The notes below the pieces were generated by a model that was given only the letters and a program-made list of their open reading frames with translations, was not told the DNA's origin and searched no databases. Below, in pieces: positions 58,214 through 64,000 of a DNA stretch of 64,000 nucleotides. The position numbers and the translations under genes were made by a program. The DNA is from Oscillospiraceae bacterium (GTDB lineage Bacteria; Bacillota; Clostridia; Oscillospirales; CAG-272), in the NCBI GenBank assembly GCA_015063685.1, contig SVTR01000009.1, forward strand, positions 1-64,000, read 5' to 3'. Every line of letters starts with the position of its first letter. Position 1 is the first letter of the stretch.

Positions 58214-61200
58214 TCAGTCATCCCTCTTTTTGCGCAGAGCAAACCATCCGAGAGGGATGATGGACAGGGCGCTCAGGGCGATGAGAGAGCCGCATCCGCC
58301 GTCAGCGGAAGCTTGGGTGTCGGTGCCTTGGGCCACCGTGGAGCCCTCGGAAGATGTGGATGCTTCACTTTCAGGAAGCGGAGCCTCGGATCCGGCGCCC
58401 TCGGTGTCTGCGGGTGCCCGGGTGGCTGCCTCGGTGTCGGCATCGGCAGGCGCCTTGGTTTCATCCTCGGTCTCCGCCTCGGTGGGCACGTCGGTTTCTG
58501 CCTCGGTGGGTACGTCTGCCTCTTCTTCCGTTTCGGGTTCGGTGACAGGCTCGGATTCGGGCTCTGTATCGGGTTCAACAGTAGGCTCGGTCTCTTCCTC
58601 CACGGGAAGGAGGGCCAGGAGCTTTTCGGCGTAGTCGTTGGCCTGGGACTGAGTCAAGGTGGTGTCATCCAGCGCGGCTTTTGCATCGGTGTATTCCTTG
58701 GCGGTTTCGTCACCGATCACGGCCATGTACTTGTCCATGGCGTCCTCGATCACCGACTTGTCGCATACGGGAGTGCCGTAGGCTTCGATCTCGCCCAGCT
58801 GGAGCAGATAGCCGTCCGCGCCGCCGGAACGGAGCTTGGTGCCCATGAAGCGGAGGTATCTTGCGGCCACGGGCTCGTCGGGGATGACCTCGAACATTTC
58901 GGTGAGAGCCGCGGAGCCGGTCACCTTTTCGATGGTGACCCAGGTCTTGCCGTCAGAGGACAGATCCACGGTGTAGTCTTCGGGGAAGCATCCGTGAGGC
59001 TGGATGGCTACACGGTCTACGGCGAAGAGATCGCCCATGTCGATGATCACGTATTCGGAGGCATTGGGGGTGTCGTTGAGCTTGACGTTGGAGGTCCAGC
59101 CGTTGTCGGTCTTGCCGTCGTTGATATAGTCCAGGGACCAGCCCCACTGCTTGTAGGTGCCGTCGGGGGTGGTGGAAGAGGCAAAGGCCTGCTTATAAAG
59201 GCACAGGTTGTCGCCTTCGGTATAGTCCACGACGGTATCCGTACCGATGATCTGACCTACGGCCTGCATCTCGCCCACGGTGCCGTCGTCGTTGTAAACC
59301 TCGATCTCACAAAGTGTAGCGGAGGGACGGGCTTTGGCGGTGTCGATACGAACGTACTGGGCGGATACCTTGTCAAAGGTCAGGCTGCAGCCCACGCTGT
59401 TGGTGACCTTGTAGTCCTTGATCTCAGCCACGGGGGTATAGGTCTTACCGTCAGAGGAGACAGAAACGGTGAAGTCCTTGGGGAAGGACTTGCCGTAGTC
59501 GAAGACGTCACCGCAGGGATAAAGATCTACGCGATTGAACTCGCGGACAGCACCCAGATCCAGATTGATCTGACCCTCGGCTCTGCTGTCAGAGGACCAA
59601 CCGGTAAGACCGCCTTCGGAGAAGCGAACGCCGTCGGTGAGCAGGTCGATATAGAAGCCGTTGGCGCCCAAGGAAGTGGTGGCGGACACGGATGCGCCGG
59701 GAAGATTGGCCAGATTAGTGCCGGCAGAGGGATTAGAGGTGTCGGCAGGCGTATAGTAATCATAGCCCTCGGGGAGAGCGATGAGCATACCGTCACCTGC
59801 GGCCAGCTCCAGGGTCAGATTCCGGCCGTCCATAGTCAGCGCCTTCAGGGAACCGTCCACGCGGCTGACCTCGGAAAGAGAGGTGATGGCCTCGTCAAAG
59901 GTCAGCTTGACGGTCTGCTTCTGGGAGAAGTTGTTGTTGACCACCATGAGGTAGTTGCGACCGGTCTCCTTGTGACGCAGGAAGGACACGGTGTAGTTTT
60001 TCTTGTCAGCAGGCTGAACGAAGAAATCCTCGGGAATGGAGGGCTGACCCCATGTCTCACCGTTAAGATAGATCTCCAGGGCGTCGCACTTGACCAAGGT
60101 CTCGCCGATGGCCAGGATCTCGTGGTTGATGGTCTTGATGGTCTCGTAGTGGGCGTTGGGCTTGCCGTCAGCCGAAATGATACCGTCCGAGAAGGGCTCG
60201 GAGCGATTCACGGGGGTGAACCAGGTGAAGAAGGAAAGCTGCTTGAAGCCGAAGGCCAGAGACAGATACATCTCGTAGCGGATCTCGGAATTGGTGGGAC
60301 GGCGGAAGGCCACGTCCTGACGAACCGTCTGGATGTAAAGACCGGTCTTGACGCCGTTATCCAGACCCGCGTCATGGACGGTGCGCATATTGGCCATGAA
60401 GGTATCCCTTGCCATGACTCCTGCCTGGAGCAGGAAGGGATAGTGGTCGAACATGATGTAGTCCAGGGGATAACCGGAATTGGCGCACAGAGTCGCCCAG
60501 TCGTTGATTTGGTTGTAATACTGCTTCTGAGAAGAGTAAGCGTGACCGGGCAGGAAGTTCAGGTGCATATAGGCGTCGGGGGCGGCCTTCTTCAGGGCGA
60601 TGTAGGCGGGGACGAATTCGTTGGCGTTGAAGGGCTCGTCAAGGATGTAGAAGCCGTAAGCGCCAGGGACATTCTTGTAACGGTTCACATACTCGGCGAT
60701 CTGCGCCTCGGATTTGCCCAGCAGATTGCGGCCGAAGTTGCCGTCGGAGACGGTCATGCCGATGCCGTACTTGGCACAGAGCTCCAGCATCTTGGCCTGG
60801 TTGTCGGGGGTAGCCAGGGTTTCTTCACCGGCACCCAGTACCCAGTTGACGCCTGCGTCTGCGATGAGCTTATACTGCTCATCGGTGATGTAGTTGGGTG
60901 TGGGAGGCCAGAAGATGGAGATGAGGATGTTATCGTCAAAATCGAACTTCTTCTCCACCACGGAGACGGACACCTCGGAGGTAAGGCCGAGGGCGGCGCA
61001 GGTCACGGTAACGGTGGCCTTGCCCAGCTTCTTGGCGGCGATCTTGCCGCTGTTGTCCACGGTGACCACGGAGGTGTTGCTGCTCTTGTAGGTCACGGCG
61101 GGGGTGTCGTTGCCCACACCGATAAATTCGGGCGTGATCACGTCGGTGTCGCCTACCAGTAGCTCATAGGCGGTGCGTTGAGTGACCATAGCCGCACTGG

Positions 61201-61813
61201 CGGTGCCGTAAACGGCCAGCTCAGCCAGCTGTGCCAGCGCACCGTCCGGACCCTTGGCGGGATTGCGCTCGATAATGTGAAGGCGGACAAATTTTGCGTT
61301 GGTTTTCGCAAAGGTGTAGACCTTGGTCTCTGTGTTGTCAATGGGAACATTCTTGTCCTCAGCCACCTTGGTAAAGGTTTTGCCGTCGGCAGAAACCTGA
61401 ATCTCGTACTTGGCAGGGAACTGGAAGCCCTTTGTGCTGAACATGGCTACCGCAGAGATCTCGGACTCGGTGGCCAGCTCCAGGGTGACGGTAACGGGCT
61501 TGGTGTGATCCATCTCACGGTCGTAGGGCTGACAGGACCAGCCGCCGGTATCTGCGCGACCGTCGGTGAGCAGAGCCTTGGCCCAACGCTCGGAGGGCAT
61601 TTCATAGCTGTTCTGCTCGCCTGCCCGTTGGTTGGTGCAAGGGGAGAGGGTGACGGAAGCGCCCTGAGATACCAGCGCGGTACCTGCGGGAGCAACCGAA
61701 TTAACGGTGGCGTCAGCCGCAACGGACACGGGCAGAGCTGCCAATGCACCAATGAGCATGACCAGAGCCAGAAGGGCCGCGAGGGATTTTTGCAAAGTTG
61801 TCTTTTTTGTCAT
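58214..61813 (-). CDS. Large surface protein: three F5/8C-like domains, Big2, GH-like TIM barrel, GGC anchor
   Basis: 1199 residues with a Sec signal peptide (ends VAADA, no lipobox). Order: F5/8-type C discoidin-like (~45-205), Big2-like (~212-285), TIM barrel (~288-620) with 'YGFYILDEPFNANEF' (Asp-Glu near 390, plausible acid/base), a beta-sandwich cap, then two more F5/8C-like domains (~690-850, ~870-1035; 'INLDLGAVREFNRVDLYP', 'VIIDMGDLFAVDRVAIQPHG'), a helical segment, a Glu/Thr linker, and a C-terminal Gly-Gly-Cys-Gly-Ser, hydrophobic helix, LRKKRDD tail. AAAGGA precedes the ATG. Probably a glycan-binding glycosidase displayed on the envelope. It starts 42 bases after the last cyclophilin, perhaps in one operon. 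Confidence 0.87.
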   Translation of the reverse strand: MTKKTTLQKSLAALLALVMLIGALAALPVSVAADATVNSVAPAGTALVSQGASVTLSPCTNQRAGEQNSYEMPSERWAKALLTDGRADTGGWSCQPYDREMDHTKPVTVTLELATESEISAVAMFSTKGFQFPAKYEIQVSADGKTFTKVAEDKNVPIDNTETKVYTFAKTNAKFVRLHIIERNPAKGPDGALAQLAELAVYGTASAAMVTQRTAYELLVGDTDVITPEFIGVGNDTPAVTYKSSNTSVVTVDNSGKIAAKKLGKATVTVTCAALGLTSEVSVSVVEKKFDFDDNILISIFWPPTPNYITDEQYKLIADAGVNWVLGAGEETLATPDNQAKMLELCAKYGIGMTVSDGNFGRNLLGKSEAQIAEYVNRYKNVPGAYGFYILDEPFNANEFVPAYIALKKAAPDAYMHLNFLPGHAYSSQKQYYNQINDWATLCANSGYPLDYIMFDHYPFLLQAGVMARDTFMANMRTVHDAGLDNGVKTGLYIQTVRQDVAFRRPTNSEIRYEMYLSLAFGFKQLSFFTWFTPVNRSEPFSDGIISADGKPNAHYETIKTINHEILAIGETLVKCDALEIYLNGETWGQPSIPEDFFVQPADKKNYTVSFLRHKETGRNYLMVVNNNFSQKQTVKLTFDEAITSLSEVSRVDGSLKALTMDGRNLTLELAAGDGMLIALPEGYDYYTPADTSNPSAGTNLANLPGASVSATTSLGANGFYIDLLTDGVRFSEGGLTGWSSDSRAEGQINLDLGAVREFNRVDLYPCGDVFDYGKSFPKDFTVSVSSDGKTYTPVAEIKDYKVTNSVGCSLTFDKVSAQYVRIDTAKARPSATLCEIEVYNDDGTVGEMQAVGQIIGTDTVVDYTEGDNLCLYKQAFASSTTPDGTYKQWGWSLDYINDGKTDNGWTSNVKLNDTPNASEYVIIDMGDLFAVDRVAIQPHGCFPEDYTVDLSSDGKTWVTIEKVTGSAALTEMFEVIPDEPVAARYLRFMGTKLRSGGADGYLLQLGEIEAYGTPVCDKSVIEDAMDKYMAVIGDETAKEYTDAKAALDDTTLTQSQANDYAEKLLALLPVEEETEPTVEPDTEPESEPVTEPETEEEADVPTEAETDVPTEAETEDETKAPADADTEAATRAPADTEGAGSEAPLPESEASTSSEGSTVAQGTDTQASADGGCGSLIALSALSIIPLGWFALRKKRDD

Positions 61814-61855
61814 GAGGGATCCATCCTTTCAAAAAATCGTGTTGGGGCAAAAGCT

Positions 61856-62593
61856 TTATTTGGGGGTGACAAAGCAGGCTTTTTCAATGATGACGTCCTC
61901 CAAGGGGTCGGAAAGCTCGCCCCTGCCGTTATCCTGCACGGGAACGCTTGCGATGGCGTCCACCGTCTCAAGTCCCGCGATAACGTATCCAAAGGCGGCG
62001 TATCTGCCGTCAAGGAAGGTAGAGTCGGCGTCACAGATAAAAAATTGTGACGAGGCGCTGTCGAATTGCACGGTTCTTGCCATGGAGACAATGCCTCTGA
62101 TGTGGCTGAGATAATTTGCCCAGCCGTTGGAAGAAAATTCTCCCTTGATACTGTCTGCGGAGCCACCTGCACCGCTCTGGATCATGAAGCCCTTGTATAT
62201 GCGGTGGAAGGTGAGGCCGTCATAATAGCCACTTTCTACCAGCTTTTGAAAGTTTGCTACGGTCAGGGGGGCGGCATCCTTTAAAAGGCAGAGCACGATT
62301 TCGCCGTGATCCTTGACCGTGAGCCTGACGTAGCTTGTGACGTTCGTTGTCTCGGTAAAGTCGGCCGTCGATTTGCTGTTGATCTCGGATTTGACGGTGC
62401 CCGAGGGAAGGGTTGTGATGGGCTCAGTCTCCTTTTCGGAAACAGCGCTCCCGTCAGAGAGCGCTGTTTCGGTTTCGTCGAGACTCTCGGTCTCGGCAGA
62501 TGTTGTTTTGTTACAGGAGATGCAGGAGGCGGCGAGAACCACCGCCAAAAGGAGCAGAAGCCACGCTTTGATGGTCCTACGTCCGTACCTCAT
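61856..62593 (-). CDS. Cyclophilin-type peptidyl-prolyl isomerase lipoprotein (divergent)
   Basis: A 245-residue exported protein; hydrophobic signal ending 'AASCISC' (Cys24 or Cys27 lipidated), Ser/Thr/Glu linker to ~75, cyclophilin domain ~85-245. The active-site segment 'FHRIYKGFMIQSG' keeps Arg, Phe, Met and Gln, but the following GGDPKGNGTG loop is replaced by AGGSADS; 'SQFFICDADSTFLDGRYAAFG' is conserved. Its ATG overlaps the stop of the upstream cyclophilin gene (ATGA), so translation is coupled. Likely assists folding of exported proteins such as the large protein downstream. Confidence 0.92.
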   Translation of the reverse strand: MRYGRRTIKAWLLLLLAVVLAASCISCNKTTSAETESLDETETALSDGSAVSEKETEPITTLPSGTVKSEINSKSTADFTETTNVTSYVRLTVKDHGEIVLCLLKDAAPLTVANFQKLVESGYYDGLTFHRIYKGFMIQSGAGGSADSIKGEFSSNGWANYLSHIRGIVSMARTVQFDSASSQFFICDADSTFLDGRYAAFGYVIAGLETVDAIASVPVQDNGRGELSDPLEDVIIEKACFVTPK

Positions 62594-63372
62594 GGGTTGG
62601 TGTTCCTTTCAACGAAGACCATCTTTTCAATGATAACGTCCTGGACGGGATCGGATTTTTCTCCCTTGTACCCGGCGTTGGCCTGTACTTCCACCGACGC
62701 AACGGCATCCAGGGTATCAAGGCCGGCCACGACGTAACCGAAGGTGGCGTATTTGTTGTCCAAATGAGATGCCTTGCCGTGGCAAATAAAGAATTGGCAG
62801 GAGGCACTGTCGGGATCTTCGTCCCGTGCCATGGAGATGACGCCGCGGACGTGCTTCAAGGCGTTGGGGAAGTCGTTGTTAGGAAATTCTCCCTTGATGG
62901 TCCCGTCGGAGCGACCTGTACCATTGCCCTTGGGGTCGCCGCCCTGGATCATGAAGTTTTTGTAGATCCGATGGAAGGTGAGTCCGTCGTAGAAGCCTTC
63001 GGCTACCAGCTTTTGGAAGTTTTCGACGGTCGCGGGGGCAATGTCGGCGCGGAGACGAAGGATCATGTCGCCGTGATTCTGTACGGTGATTTTGATATAC
63101 TCGGTTTTCTGAGTAGTCTCTTTGAAATCAGCGGTGGAAAGGCTGCCGATCTCCTTCAGAACGCCGGACATCATGTTCGGTACCTCGGAGGATTCGGTTT
63201 CCTGAGCCTCGGTTTCCCGAGATCCGGTTTCTTGGGGAACTCCGGTGGTTACTGTTTCCCGGGTGTCCTCGGAATCGGAGTTATTGCCGGTACAGCTGCT
63301 GCAGGCGGCGAAGGAGCCTATCATTGCGGAGGCCATTAAGAGACAGATCAGTACGCGCAAAGTTCTTTTCAT
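62590..63372 (-). CDS. Cyclophilin-type peptidyl-prolyl isomerase lipoprotein
   Basis: A 260-residue exported protein with lipobox FAAC (Cys24), a Glu/Thr/Ser linker (~28-80) and a complete cyclophilin domain. Active-site 'FHRIYKNFMIQGGDPKGNGTG' and 'ASCQFFICHGKASHLDNKYATFG' match functional bacterial cyclophilins, with His as the catalytic-loop residue. Shine-Dalgarno is weak (GAGAGAG). Middle member of a tandem trio; 33 bases from the upstream copy and overlapping the downstream copy by 4 bases. Extracytoplasmic prolyl isomerisation of secreted proteins is the probable role. Confidence 0.94.
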   Translation of the reverse strand: MKRTLRVLICLLMASAMIGSFAACSSCTGNNSDSEDTRETVTTGVPQETGSRETEAQETESSEVPNMMSGVLKEIGSLSTADFKETTQKTEYIKITVQNHGDMILRLRADIAPATVENFQKLVAEGFYDGLTFHRIYKNFMIQGGDPKGNGTGRSDGTIKGEFPNNDFPNALKHVRGVISMARDEDPDSASCQFFICHGKASHLDNKYATFGYVVAGLDTLDAVASVEVQANAGYKGEKSDPVQDVIIEKMVFVERNTNP

Positions 63373-63405
63373 GGGTTACTCTCTCTTTTCGTTGGAATGA
63401 TGGTA

Positions 63406-64000
63406 TCAGTGGTTGTGGGTGTCCTTGACGAAGACGATCTTCTCAATGATAACGTCCTTGACAGGATCGGAGTTTTCACCTCTGCTGGTGGGCTGAACCT
63501 CCACGGCGGCGATGGAGTCTACAGTCTCCATGCCGGCCATGACGTAACCGAAGGAGGCGTATTTATCGTCCAGGTGAGAAGAGGTAGCGTCACAGATGAA
63601 GAACTGGCAGGAAGCGCTGTCAGGCTCGTTGCCGCGTGCCATGGAGATAACGCCACGGATGTGCTTCAGATCGTTTTTGAAGCCGTTCTCGGTAAATTCA
63701 CCCTTGATCTCCATACCGGAGTCACCGGTGCCATCACCCTTGGGATCGCCGCCCTGGATCATGAAGTCTTTGTAGATCCGATGGAAGGTGAGGCCGTCGT
63801 AGAAGCCTGCGGCAACCAGGGTCTGGAAGTTTTCAACGGTCTCGGGAGCAATGTCGGGGCGGAGACGGACGACGATGTCGCCGTGATCCTTCACGGAGAT
63901 CTTGACGTAGTTGGTCTTGTCCTTGGTTTCGACGAAATCGGTGGTCTTGTGGCTGTTGATCTCGGCCTTGATCTGGGTCATATCAACCACCACGGGCTCG
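63406..64000 (-). CDS. Cyclophilin-type peptidyl-prolyl isomerase (5' end outside window)
   Basis: The frame is open at base 64000; about 197 codons are visible, covering a short linker end (EPVVVDMTQIKAEINSHKTTDF) and the whole cyclophilin domain with 'FHRIYKDFMIQGGDPKGDGTG' and 'ASCQFFICDATSSHLDDKYASFG'. By analogy with its two neighbours the missing part should be a lipoprotein signal peptide and linker, which cannot be seen. First of three tandem paralogues on this strand. The C-terminal extension ends KDTHNH. Confidence 0.93.
   Translation of the reverse strand, partial: EPVVVDMTQIKAEINSHKTTDFVETKDKTNYVKISVKDHGDIVVRLRPDIAPETVENFQTLVAAGFYDGLTFHRIYKDFMIQGGDPKGDGTGDSGMEIKGEFTENGFKNDLKHIRGVISMARGNEPDSASCQFFICDATSSHLDDKYASFGYVMAGMETVDSIAAVEVQPTSRGENSDPVKDVIIEKIVFVKDTHNH

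Noticed and set aside
58313..61162. 949-codon open frame on the plus strand opposite the 1199-residue protein
   Set aside because: Antisense to a gene with signal peptide, recognisable domains and a ribosome binding site; its translation is Gly/Val/His-rich low-quality sequence without domains, a by-product of GC-rich third positions.

Overview
The window reads as a chromosomal stretch of an uncultured, gut-type member of the class Clostridia (Bacillota). Support: a pyruvate phosphate dikinase, Gram-positive lipoprotein signal peptides, strong AGGAGG-type ribosome binding sites, consensus sigma-A promoters (TTGACA, 17 bp, TATAAT), a tRNA-Gln with encoded CCA, XRE and MarR regulators, and many Thr/Glu-rich secreted linkers. 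Lineage below class is inference. About 18 of 40 protein genes carry an export signal (one more, cut off by the window edge, is inferred), so this is mainly a secretome region.

Layout. 1-2217: 3' part of ppdK. 2344-8588 (+): glycan-related run (FG-GAP/propeller lipoprotein, PHP phosphoesterase, GH42-like lipoprotein, sugar isomerase), then a cysteine desulfidase-type enzyme to 10067. 10338-20425 (-): six consecutive secreted proteins of mostly unknown function; two share a C-terminal 'DGYYH...CCYY' module and one carries a thioredoxin domain. 20707-36950 (+): a probable operon with a 2472-residue subtilisin/LRR surface protease, a lipoprotein, a complete oligopeptide ABC importer (binding protein, two permeases, two ATPases) and a small membrane protein; digestion outside, peptide uptake inside. 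37054-39417 (+): NAGPA-type surface glycosidase with a C-terminal anchor. 39597-45537 (-): MFS transporter, lipoprotein, histidine phosphatase and two XRE regulators. 46019-46093 (-): tRNA-Gln. 46299-50554 (+): MarR regulator with a heterodimeric ABC exporter. 51160-55236 (-): thioredoxin lipoprotein, MTA/SAH nucleosidase, glycerol-1-phosphate dehydrogenase, DegV. 55652-57388 (+): tRNA-dihydrouridine synthase and an orphan winged-helix regulator. 57517-64000 (-): small Cys-rich protein behind a structured leader, a 1199-residue surface protein, and three tandem cyclophilins, the last cut by the window edge.

Intergenic DNA is rich in structured repeats: a 161-bp MITE-like element in two inverted copies, a roughly 89-bp hairpin-bearing module repeated five times around a nested inverted repeat (50576-51045), a mosaic of small hairpins separated by ATGATG/CATCAT (45804-45975), and three copies of a G-rich/C-rich hairpin repeat near 7.8, 8.6 and 10.1 kb.

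The candidate I rate highest is the leader of the small Cys-rich protein (57733-57963, minus). The predicted transcript begins on the 5' strand of a 13-bp closing helix, contains a second 14-bp helix with alternative pairings, and ends in an intrinsic terminator just before the ribosome binding site. That is the anatomy of a riboswitch or attenuator, although a foldback mobile element is not excluded.
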